DNA from: JBECKR01 sp040235415
GTDB lineage: Bacteria > Acidobacteriota > Polarisedimenticolia > Polarisedimenticolales > Polarisedimenticolaceae
DNA: 7,030 nucleotides
Direction: 5' to 3'
Assembly (NCBI GenBank): GCA_040235415.1
Contig: JBECKR010000072.1
Coordinates: 1-7,030, forward strand
Shown: piece after piece, positions 1-6,775 of the stretch
How the letters are laid out: each line of letters begins with the position of its first letter
How positions within the stretch are numbered: position 1 is the first letter of the stretch
Program-made: the position numbers and the translations under genes
The notes under the pieces: generated by a model
The model's database searches: none
Told to the model about the DNA's origin: nothing
The model's input: only the letters and a program-made list of their open reading frames with translations

Positions 1-731
<731 letters not shown>

Positions 732-735
<4 letters not shown>

Positions 736-1487
736 GGCGGCGCGTGCCCCAGCAGCGCGCGCGCCTCGCGGCGGAACTCCTCGTCGGTCGCCGTCGTCTC
801 GCGCAGCAGGTCGAGCGTCACGCGGCGGAACTCGCGACGGACGGCATGGAGCCGGTTGGTGACGTCGGAGACCGCGATGCCGTGCTCGCGCGCGAGGTCG
901 GCGTAGGTCGGGCGCCGGGGGCCGGCGTCGTCGAGGTCGTAGCGCGCGAACAGCGCGAAGTGCACCTCCTTGCCGCGCGCCGCGAGCTCCGCGCGGAGGC
1001 GCTCGACCGCGCCGCCGAACAGGCTCCGGACCCACTCGCGGTCGAACAGGTCGTCGGCGCGGTCGGCCGCCGGGATCCCGGAGCGCGCCAGCTCGCCTTC
1101 GGCGAGCTCGAACTCGAGCGACAGCGGCGCCGCGCCGCCGCCGCGCTTGAGCCGCGCCGCGTCGCGCGCCGCGTTCTGGACCAGCCGGTCGACGCACGTC
1201 TTGAGGAACGTCCTCAATCGCGCGCGCGACGGGTCGTAGGCGTCGAGGCTGCCGCGGTCGAGGATCGACGCGAACAGCTCCTGGGTGAGGTCCTGGGCGT
1301 CCTCCGCCGGCCGCCGCCACCGCGCCCGGACGTACTTGTAGACCGGCTTCCAGTACACCGCCGCGATGCGGTCGAGGGCGCGGCGGCGCTCGCGAGGGTC
1401 GGGGCTGCGCGCCGCCTCGACCGCGGACCACCGCGTCGCGGGGAACATCCCGCCGCCCTCGGCGCGCCTGCCGTCGTTCCCCATCAT
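732..1487 (-). CDS. ECF-like RNA polymerase sigma factor
   Basis: Sigma-70 family factor of the ECF-like group that starts with an FPATRW motif and is often paired with a Ser/Thr kinase. With the start used here it has 251 residues. FPATRW is at 15-20, the region-2 helix EDAQDLTQELFASIL is around 62-76, and YDPSRARLRTFLKTCVDRLV follows at about 84-103. A charged linker leads to region 4 (about 193-230), whose TYADLAREHGIAVSDVTNRL is a helix-turn-helix recognition unit. It would direct RNA polymerase to a small regulon. The start is uncertain: ATGs at 1485-1487 and 1482-1484 have weak ribosome sites. The ATG at 1446-1448, directly before FPATRW, has GAGG 8 bases upstream. An ATG at 1563-1565 also has AGGGG upstream, but the intervening sequence looks non-coding. 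The stop overlaps the following kinase start, so the two form one transcription unit. No anti-sigma gene is visible. Confidence 0.85.
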
Positions 1488-1583
1488 CCCGTCCGACCCG
1501 TTTCCGCGGAGCCGCCCCTGGCGAAAGTCTACCGTCGACGCCTCCCGCCGGGAATACCGGATCATTTGGATCCCCTTGGCCCG

Positions 1584-1597
1584 GGCGGGATCCCGCC
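1584..1597. repeat. 14-bp perfect palindrome, possible operator
   Basis: GGCGGGATCCCGCC equals its own reverse complement over 14 bp and sits about 20 bp upstream of the GATAAT hexamer, where a -35 element would be expected. It shares the GGAT/ATCC core with the inverted repeats at 1559-1573 and 1616-1626. A dimeric repressor or activator site is plausible, but short GC-rich palindromes also arise by chance in such DNA. Confidence 0.35.
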
Positions 1598-1636
1598 GCG
1601 TCGCGCCCCGCGAACGGGATAATCCCTTGAACCCAC

Positions 1637-1642
1637 GGAGGA
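1637..1642 (+). promoter_or_regulatory. Shine-Dalgarno site of HMG-CoA synthase gene
   Basis: GGAGGA ends 8 bases before the ATG at 1651. This decides the start, because the open frame continues upstream to 1366 through sequence that is antisense to the sigma factor gene and has no coding support. Confidence 0.8.
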
Positions 1643-1650
1643 ACGACGCC

Positions 1651-2697
1651 ATGGCGGGAATCGTCGGCTACGGAGCCTACATCCCTCGCAACCGGATCCG
1701 CTCGGAGGAGATCGCGCGGCAGTGGGGCAAGGACCCCGGAGCGATCCGGCGGGGACTGCTGCTGGAGGAGAAGTCCGTTCCCGGCCTCGACGAGGACACG
1801 ATCACGATCTCGGTGGCGGCCGCACGGGCGGCGATCGCGCGCGCCGGCATCGACCCGAAGCGGATCGGCGCGGTCTACATCGGATCGGAGTCCCATCCCT
1901 ACGCCGTCAAGCCGAGCGGGACGGTGCTGGTCGACGCGCTCGGGATCGGACCCGAGGTCCACGTCGCGGACTTCGAGTTCGCGTGCAAGGCCGGGACCGA
2001 GGCGATGTTCGTCGCGCTCGGGCTGGTCGAGTCCGGACGCGTCGAGTACGCGCTCGGCATCGGCGCCGCCACCTCGCAGGGCGCACCGAACGACGCGCTC
2101 GAGTACTCGGCCTCCGCGGGCGGCGCGGCGTACCTGTTCGGGAAGCGGAACCTTCTGGCCGAGGTCGTCGAGACGTTCAGCTACACCTCCGACACCCCCG
2201 ATTTCTGGCGTCGCGAGGGGGAGTTCTATCCCCGTCACGGCGGGCGGTTCACGGGCGAGCCGGCGTACTTCAAGCACGTCGAGGCCGCCGCGCGGGGCCT
2301 GCTCGAACGGGCGAAGCTGAAGCCCTCGGACTTCAAGTACGCCGTGTTCCACATGCCGAACGGCAAGTTCCCGCTCCAGGCCGGCAAGGCGCTGGGATTC
2401 CGCAAGGAGCAGCTCGAGACCGGCTGGGTCGTCAACACCATGGGAAACACGTACTCGGGGTCGTCGCCCACCGGGCTCGCGGCGGTGCTCGACGTCGCGG
2501 CGCCGGACGATCTCGTTCTGATCACGTCGTTCGGGTCCGGCGCCGGCAGCGACGCGTTCGCGCTCCGCGCGACGTCGCTCCTCCCGGAGCGCCGCGGCGA
2601 GGCCCGGTCGGTGCGGTCGATGCTCGACGGCGCGCGGCGCTACCTGACGTACGGCGAGTACGCCAAGCTCCGCGAGAAGATCATCGTCAATACGTGA
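1651..2697 (+). CDS. Hydroxymethylglutaryl-CoA synthase, archaeal type
   Basis: Catalyses acetyl-CoA + acetoacetyl-CoA + water to HMG-CoA + CoA, the committed condensation of the mevalonate route. The 348 residues match the short archaeal-type enzyme rather than the longer eukaryotic form. The thiolase-fold N-terminus reads GIVGYGAYIPRNRI (3-16). GSESHPYAVKPSGT (78-91) holds the likely catalytic Glu80. FEFACKAGTEAM (108-119) holds the likely nucleophile Cys112. FHMPNGKFP (233-241) supplies His234, and NTYSGSSPTG (266-275) is the conserved Asn/Ser loop. All expected catalytic residues are present. The start is set by GGAGGA at 1637. Thiolase follows after a 16-bp gap and DUF35 after that, the gene order I recall from archaeal genomes, where the products form one channelling complex. 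It is cytosolic. A related ketoacyl synthase III role is possible but less likely, given the neighbours and the SESHPYAVKPS motif. Confidence 0.92.
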   Translation: MAGIVGYGAYIPRNRIRSEEIARQWGKDPGAIRRGLLLEEKSVPGLDEDTITISVAAARAAIARAGIDPKRIGAVYIGSESHPYAVKPSGTVLVDALGIGPEVHVADFEFACKAGTEAMFVALGLVESGRVEYALGIGAATSQGAPNDALEYSASAGGAAYLFGKRNLLAEVVETFSYTSDTPDFWRREGEFYPRHGGRFTGEPAYFKHVEAAARGLLERAKLKPSDFKYAVFHMPNGKFPLQAGKALGFRKEQLETGWVVNTMGNTYSGSSPTGLAAVLDVAAPDDLVLITSFGSGAGSDAFALRATSLLPERRGEARSVRSMLDGARRYLTYGEYAKLREKIIVNT

Positions 2698-2713
2698 GCG
2701 ACGGGAGGATGCC

Positions 2714-3862
2714 ATGCGGGATGTGGCGATCGTGGCCGCGGGGATGGGACGGTTCGGGGAACGCTGGGACCTGAGCCTCCGGGACCTGTTCGCCGAGGCC
2801 GCGCTCGAGGCGCTCGGGCACGCGAACGTGGACCACCTCGACTCGATCTGGGTCGGGAACATGGCCGCGGGCGGATTCGTCGGCCAGGAGCACCTCGGCC
2901 CGCTCCTGGCGGACCGCATCGGGATGGCCGGCGTGCCCGCGATCCGCGTCGAGTCGGCGTGCGCGTCGGGCGGGGCGGCGCTGCGGGCCGCGTTCCTCGA
3001 CGTCGCGTCCGGGGCGAGCGACCTCGTGATGGCGGCCGGCGTCGAGAAGATGACCGACGGGGCGGACGTCACCGAGGTCCTCGCGATGGCGGCCGACCAG
3101 GAGCTCGAGGCGTACCACGGCGTGACCTTCCCGGGGCTGTACGCCATGATCGCGCGGGCCCACATGGCGACGTTCGGGACGACCGAGGAGGATCTCGCCT
3201 GGGTCGCGGTCAAGAACCACCGCCACGGCGCCAAGAACCCGCGCGCGCAGTTCCGCCGCGAGGTCACCCTCGACGACGTCCGGAGCTCGACCCTGGTGGC
3301 GGAGCCGCTGCGGCTGCTGCACTGCTCGCCGGTCAGCGACGGCGCGGCCGCGGTGCTGCTCTGTCCGCTCCGCGACGCGAAGAAGTACACCGATCGGCCG
3401 GTCAAGATCCTGGCGAGCGCGCTCGCGACCGCGCCGATGGCGCTGGCGCACCGCCGCGACATCCCGTCGCTCGAGGCGGTGCAGCGCTCCGCCGAGCGCG
3501 CCTATCGCATGGCGGGGGTCGGCCCCGGAGAGATCGACGTCGCCGAGGTCCACGATTGCTTCACGATCGCCGAGATCTGCTGCGTCGAGGCCCTCGGGTT
3601 CGTGGACCGCGGCCGCGGCGGCGAGGCGGCGCGGTCCGGGCTCACCGCGCTCGGCGGCAAGCGGCCGGTCAACACCAGCGGCGGCCTGAAGTCCAAGGGC
3701 CACCCGGTCGGCGCGACCGGGATCGCGCAGGCGATCGAGATCGTGGAGCAGCTCCGCGGCGAGTCGGGCGACCGCCAGGTGAAGGACGCGCGCGTCGGGC
3801 TGACCCAGAACATGGGCGGCTCGGGCGCGAGCTCCGTCGTCCACGTCTTCGGGAGGGTATGA
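2714..3862 (+). CDS. Acetyl-CoA acetyltransferase (thiolase), SCP2/archaeal type
   Basis: Thiolase expected to condense two acetyl-CoA to acetoacetyl-CoA, feeding the HMG-CoA synthase encoded just upstream. It has 382 residues, the usual length for archaeal and SCP2-like thiolases. The nucleophile is Cys83 in ESACASGG (80-87). HDCF (280-283) supplies the His and Cys pair typical of this subfamily, and GHPVGATG (329-336) gives His330. The C-terminal loop is NMGGSGAS (366-373) and lacks the CxG cysteine of classical biosynthetic thiolases, as expected for this subfamily. The start is the ATG at 2714 with GGGAGG (2703-2708) 5 bases upstream. The stop overlaps the DUF35 start (ATGA at 3859-3862), so the proteins are probably made in similar amounts. 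Without the context this subfamily could act on other acyl-CoAs; the gene neighbours favour acetoacetyl-CoA. Confidence 0.92.
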   Translation: MRDVAIVAAGMGRFGERWDLSLRDLFAEAALEALGHANVDHLDSIWVGNMAAGGFVGQEHLGPLLADRIGMAGVPAIRVESACASGGAALRAAFLDVASGASDLVMAAGVEKMTDGADVTEVLAMAADQELEAYHGVTFPGLYAMIARAHMATFGTTEEDLAWVAVKNHRHGAKNPRAQFRREVTLDDVRSSTLVAEPLRLLHCSPVSDGAAAVLLCPLRDAKKYTDRPVKILASALATAPMALAHRRDIPSLEAVQRSAERAYRMAGVGPGEIDVAEVHDCFTIAEICCVEALGFVDRGRGGEAARSGLTALGGKRPVNTSGGLKSKGHPVGATGIAQAIEIVEQLRGESGDRQVKDARVGLTQNMGGSGASSVVHVFGRV

Positions 3863-4257
3863 CCGTGCCGAGCCCGCGATACTGGAGGGAGGTCCCGAGC
3901 CGCTTCCGCCTCGAGGCGTCGCGCTGCACGGCGTGCGGGCGGGTCGACTACCCCGCCCGGCCGACGTGCTCGGCGTGCCGCGGACGGAAGCTCGAGCCGA
4001 CCGCGCTCTCGAGGAAGGGCACCGTCGTCACCGCGACCGTGATCCACACGCCGCCGTCGGAGTTCGCGATGGAGGCGCCGTACGCCATGGCGGTCGTCGA
4101 GACCCCCGAGCGCGCGCGGCTCATGCTCCAGGTGGTCGACTGCGATCCGTCGGAGGTGCGGCCGGGCATCGAGGTCGAGCTCGAGTTCCGGCGGATCCGG
4201 AAGGAGGGACGGGGCGGGATCCTGTGCTACGGGATCAAGGCGGTGCCGATCACCTGA
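3859..4257 (+). CDS. DUF35 zinc-ribbon/OB-fold protein, thiolase-HMG-CoA synthase partner
   Basis: Small acyl-CoA-associated protein of 132 residues. The N-terminal helix segment PRYWREVPSRFRLEASRC is followed by a rubredoxin-like zinc ribbon with Cys23, Cys26, Cys37 and Cys40 (CTAC...CSAC). Residues from about 50 to 130 form a beta-rich OB-fold (GTVVTATVIHTPP, then PYAMAVVETPERARLML). In the archaeal acetoacetyl-CoA thiolase/HMG-CoA synthase complex the DUF35 protein holds the two enzymes together and contributes to the shared CoA site. Here it is encoded directly after both, overlapping the thiolase stop by 4 bp (ATGA). Two starts are possible: ATG 3859, only 1 base after the GGGAGGG run (3851-3857), or GTG 3865, which is 7 bases after it and would remove two residues. 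Nucleic-acid binding, sometimes given for this family, is unlikely here. Confidence 0.9.
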   Translation: MTVPSPRYWREVPSRFRLEASRCTACGRVDYPARPTCSACRGRKLEPTALSRKGTVVTATVIHTPPSEFAMEAPYAMAVVETPERARLMLQVVDCDPSEVRPGIEVELEFRRIRKEGRGGILCYGIKAVPIT

Positions 4258-4273
4258 GGGCCGGCGGTCGGCA

Positions 4274-4280
4274 GGGGAGG
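4274..4280 (+). promoter_or_regulatory. Shine-Dalgarno site of the 58-residue gene
   Basis: GGGGAGG ends 6 bases before the ATG at 4287. This is good spacing and is the main support, with the clean protein pattern, for treating the short frame that follows as a real gene. Confidence 0.7.
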
Positions 4281-4286
4281 TCGGAC

Positions 4287-4463
4287 ATGCGAACCGTGAA
4301 GGTCTGCATCGAGGTCGACGAGGCGGACTACCGCGCCTACGAGGCGGAGGCGAAGCACGAGGGCATCACCGTCGAGGCGCTCCTCGAGCGGATGGTGCGC
4401 GGCCTGTACGACGAGCTCAAGCAGGAAGAAAAGACGGACGACCACCCGGTGTTCTTCCCGTAG
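4287..4463 (+). CDS. Small protein, ribbon-helix-helix-like (58 residues)
   Basis: I do not recognise a named family member. The pattern is a short beta strand (MRTVKVCIEV, 1-10), a first helix (DEADYRAYEAEAKHEG, 11-26), a turn with GIT (26-28), and a second helix (VEALLERMVRGLYDEL, 29-44). An acidic and basic tail ends in HPVFFP. This beta-alpha-alpha order and length fit a CopG/Arc-type ribbon-helix-helix monomer, which would dimerise through the strand to bind DNA. The first strand has few basic residues (R2, K5), so DNA binding is not certain. It begins 29 bp after the DUF35 stop, has its own strong ribosome site, and is on the same strand, so it is probably the last gene of the operon. 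Autoregulation of the operon is a reasonable guess; a structural partner of the enzyme complex is another. Confidence 0.7.
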   Translation: MRTVKVCIEVDEADYRAYEAEAKHEGITVEALLERMVRGLYDELKQEEKTDDHPVFFP

Positions 4464-4472
4464 GGTCCGTCG

Positions 4473-6602
4473 TCAGGCGGGTTCCGCCGCGCGATCGAGC
4501 AGCGCCGCGAACCGCGGGTGGTCCCGCAGGACGTCGAGGTCCGGGTCCTTCTCGATCCACTCGCGATGCCGGAATCCGGCGCCGACGGCGACCTCGAGCT
4601 CCCGCAGCGCGTCGTCCGTCCGCCCGAGCCGGGCGTGGATGCAGGCCATGCCGTACGCGATGTAGGGGTCCCCGGGCGCCAGCGCCAGCGCCCGCGCCCC
4701 CGAGTCGAGCCCCTCCTCGGCCCGGCCGATCTCGACCAGGATCTGCCCCCGGAGATAGAGCGCGCGGGCGTCGTCGGGATGCATCCGGACGTGATGCTCG
4801 ACGTTCGCGAGGGCCGAGGTGCACGCCTTCCTCATGTCCTCGAGACGGCCGAGCTTGCGGTACGTCATGGCTAGCAGCGTCGGCGATTGGTAGTCCTCGG
4901 GATCGGCGCGGGCGGCGGCGGCGTAGAGCTCGCCCGCCTCCTCGAACCGTCCTTCGGCCAGCCGCAGGCGCGCGTAGAAGTACTGGCTCTCCCACGAGCC
5001 GGGATTGAGCCGGATCGCGGTCTCGAGCTCGCGCTCGGCCTCGTCGTTGCGGTGGTCGAGAGAGAGCGCGAGTCCCCGCGACGCGTGGCACTCCGCCCTT
5101 CCGGGATCGAGCTCGACGGCGCGCGCGCCGGCTTCGAGGGCGCGCTCCAGGTCCGCGCGCCCGCCGCCGTAGTAGACGCAGCGGTACGCGTAGCACTGCG
5201 ACATGCCGGCGTACGCCGGCCCGAACTCGGGGTCCTTGCGAGCGGCGTCGCGGAACAGGTCGAGGGCGAAGTCGAGGTTCTGGCGCTTCGTGCGGTAGAA
5301 GTACTGGCGCCCGCGAAGGTAGAGGTCGAACGCCTCGAAGTCGCTCGGCGGCGTCCGGCCGAGCGCGCGGCTCTCGCGCTCGTCGAGCTCGACCCGCAGC
5401 GCTCCGACGATCTCCCGGGCGATCTCCTCCTGGATCGCGAAGACGTCGCGGAGGTCGCGGTCGTAGCGCCGCCCCCAGACCCGGAACCCGGTGGGGACGT
5501 CGACGAGCTCGACGGAGACCCGCAGCCGCTCGCCCGACCGTCGCACGCTGCCGTCGAGCACGCTGTCGACGTCGAGCCGGGCGCCGATGTCGCGGACGTC
5601 CTCGAATCGCGCGCGGTACGCGAACGACGACGTCCGCGACGCGACCCGCAGCCCGCGGATCCCCGCGAGATCGTTGACGATCTCCTGCGCGAGCCCCTCG
5701 CAGAAGTACCCCTGGTCGCGCCCCACGCTCAAGTCGGCGAACGGCAGCACCGCGATCGAGGGCCGCCGGTCGTCCCGCCCGGCCCCGAGGACCGGAGCGT
5801 GGCCGCCCGCGAGATCGGCGAGCACGGCATCGACGTCCGGGTAGCGCTCGGCGGGCCGTTTCGCGAGGGCGCGCTCGGCGATCCGGGCGAGGTGGCCCGG
5901 CACGCCGGGGACGACGCGGTCGAGCGCCTCCGGGTCGTGGCGCAGGATCGCGCGCACCACGGAGCCGAGGTGCTCGTGGCCGAACGGCAGGCGACCCGAG
6001 AGCATCTCGTACAGCACGACGCCCCAGGACCAGATGTCGGTGCGCGCGTCCACGACCTCGCCGAGAAGCTGCTCGGGAGACATGTACGCGGGCGTGCCGA
6101 CCCCCACCGTGATCGTCGTCGCCCCCGTCGGGTCGGCGACCTCGGCCAACCCGAAGTCGAGGATCTTGACGTCGCCGTGCGGCGTGATCATGACGTTCGA
6201 GCTCTTGATGTCGCGGTGCACGATCCCGTGGCGGTGCGCGGCGCGCAGCCCGCGCAGGATCTCCGTGCCGATGCGGACCGCCTCGTCCGCGGGAAGCGGC
6301 CCCTCGCGAAGCCGGTCCTCGAGCGAGACGCCCTCGACGAGGGCCATCGCGATGAACAGCCGGCCGTCGACCTCGTCGATGTCGTGCACGGCGCAGATCC
6401 GGGGATCGTCGAGCGCCGCCGCGGCGCGCGCCTCCTGCAGGAAGCGATCGCGGCGCTCCCGCGCGCCGGCCGACTCGACGTGCAGGAACTTGAGCGCCAC
6501 GAACCGCTCGAGGCGCTCGTCGAGCGCCTTGTAGACCTCGCCCATGCCGCCCGCCCCGAGCTTCTCGAGCACGCGGTAGTGCGAGATCGTGCGTCCGACC
6601 AC
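4473..6602 (-). CDS. Ser/Thr protein kinase with TolB/FlgO-like domain and TPR repeats
   Basis: Soluble three-part signalling protein of 709 residues. The kinase domain spans about 9-265: glycine-rich loop LGAGGMGEVY (15-24), Lys38 in VALK, catalytic HRDIKSSN (129-136, Asp131), DFG (149-151), GTPAYMSPEQ (169-178) and DIWSWGVVLYEML (189-201). From about 281 a TolB-N/FlgO-like domain begins with SIAVLPFADLS, then GYFCEGLAQEIVNDL and the conserved LDGSVRRSGERLRVSVELVD, ending near 410. The rest, about 420-709, is a series of some six TPR-like helical pairs, ending in DPDLDVLRDHPRFAALLDRA, a common ending of this family. No transmembrane segment is seen between kinase and TolB-like parts, unlike many relatives. 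The start is the GTG at 6600-6602, chosen because AAGGAGG lies 5 bases upstream and the protein then begins MVGRTISHYRVLEKLG. It likely phosphorylates unknown targets while the TPR part binds partners. It is convergent with the operon, 9 bp from it. Confidence 0.93.
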   Translation of the reverse strand: MVGRTISHYRVLEKLGAGGMGEVYKALDERLERFVALKFLHVESAGARERRDRFLQEARAAAALDDPRICAVHDIDEVDGRLFIAMALVEGVSLEDRLREGPLPADEAVRIGTEILRGLRAAHRHGIVHRDIKSSNVMITPHGDVKILDFGLAEVADPTGATTITVGVGTPAYMSPEQLLGEVVDARTDIWSWGVVLYEMLSGRLPFGHEHLGSVVRAILRHDPEALDRVVPGVPGHLARIAERALAKRPAERYPDVDAVLADLAGGHAPVLGAGRDDRRPSIAVLPFADLSVGRDQGYFCEGLAQEIVNDLAGIRGLRVASRTSSFAYRARFEDVRDIGARLDVDSVLDGSVRRSGERLRVSVELVDVPTGFRVWGRRYDRDLRDVFAIQEEIAREIVGALRVELDERESRALGRTPPSDFEAFDLYLRGRQYFYRTKRQNLDFALDLFRDAARKDPEFGPAYAGMSQCYAYRCVYYGGGRADLERALEAGARAVELDPGRAECHASRGLALSLDHRNDEAERELETAIRLNPGSWESQYFYARLRLAEGRFEEAGELYAAAARADPEDYQSPTLLAMTYRKLGRLEDMRKACTSALANVEHHVRMHPDDARALYLRGQILVEIGRAEEGLDSGARALALAPGDPYIAYGMACIHARLGRTDDALRELEVAVGAGFRHREWIEKDPDLDVLRDHPRFAALLDRAAEPA

Positions 6603-6607
6603 CACCG

Positions 6608-6614
6608 CCTCCTT
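6608..6614 (-). promoter_or_regulatory. Shine-Dalgarno site deciding the GTG start of the TPR kinase
   Basis: On the minus strand AAGGAGG ends 5 bases before the GTG at 6602-6600. A neighbouring GTG at 6605-6603 is only 2 bases away from it, so the second GTG is preferred. No ATG lies near the start of the kinase domain. Confidence 0.75.
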
Positions 6615-6753
6615 CGCGGCCGGCCGCCCCGCGGGACCCTCTGGCCCTACTGTACAGGAATGCCCGCGCGCGGAGGCGGCGCCTCGACGTCGAACGGAGG
6701 CTTTCGCGGTCCGTTTCGGGGTTACGATTCCTGACCCCGATTCCGCGAATCCC

Positions 6754-6775
6754 GGAGGCGCCGCCGAAGCGCTCC
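6754..6775 (-). terminator. Possible hairpin terminator of the right-edge gene
   Basis: Directly after the TAG stop at 6776-6778 the minus strand can fold GGAGCGC with GCGCCTCC, a 7-bp stem with one bulged base and a 7-base loop. No run of T follows, so intrinsic termination is uncertain; a transcript-stabilising stem is equally possible. Confidence 0.3.

Larger units (their letters stand above)
1488..1650. promoter_or_regulatory. Divergent intergenic region with inverted repeats and -10-like element
   Basis: This is the only non-coding stretch between the minus-strand sigma factor and the plus-strand HMG-CoA synthase, so it should hold both promoters. On the plus strand GATAAT (1618-1623, five of six bases of the -10 consensus) lies 27 bp before the ATG, with no recognisable -35. 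On the minus strand TAGACT (1531-1526) with TTCCCG 17 bp upstream is a weak candidate for the sigma gene. Three inverted repeats are present: GGATC-ATTTG-GATCC (1559-1573), the perfect 14-bp palindrome GGCGGGATCCCGCC (1584-1597), and GGGAT-A-ATCCC (1616-1626), which covers the -10-like hexamer. The repeats are seen directly; their role as operators is inferred. Confidence 0.4.
6603..6775. promoter_or_regulatory. Intergenic region upstream of the TPR kinase, palindrome-rich
   Basis: This 173-bp gap lies between the partial right-edge gene and the kinase gene and should hold the kinase promoter on the minus strand. TACAGT (6654-6649), inside the palindrome CTGTACAG (6650-6657), is a possible -10 element 46 bp before the start; no -35 is recognisable. 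Further elements are GAGGC-GGC-GCCTC (6673-6685), TCGACGTCGA (6684-6693), the hairpin TCGGGGT...ACCCCGA (6716-6740) and GATTC-CGC-GAATC (6739-6751). The open frame of the kinase continues through here to 7007 but shows no protein-like sequence and lacks a ribosome site. Confidence 0.35.

Noticed and set aside
744..1622. A 292-codon plus-strand frame opposite the sigma factor
   Set aside because: It is antisense to a recognisable sigma factor, and its composition is that of a GC-rich shadow frame.
1366..1650. N-terminal extension of HMG-CoA synthase
   Set aside because: It is antisense to the sigma factor and Arg/Ser-rich. The family N-terminus begins at the ATG at 1651, which has a good ribosome site.
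2687..3844. A 385-codon minus-strand frame opposite the thiolase
   Set aside because: It is antisense to a complete thiolase with all catalytic motifs; its own translation has no recognisable motif.
2959..3858. A long plus-strand frame through the thiolase, in phase with DUF35, suggesting a fusion
   Set aside because: The upstream part is an Arg/Gly-rich shift frame of the thiolase. DUF35 has its own start at 3859 or 3865 and the usual family length from there.
4476..4488. Hairpin GGCGG-GTT-CCGCC as a terminator between the convergent genes
   Set aside because: It has only 5 bp of stem, lies inside the 3' end of the kinase coding region, and is followed by no T tract on either strand.
4887..6734. 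A 615-codon open frame on the plus strand opposite the TPR kinase
   Set aside because: It is antisense to a clear kinase-TolB-TPR gene. Its translation is low-complexity (rich in R, A, E, V, D, L) without domain motifs, as expected in GC-rich DNA where the reverse frame lacks stops.
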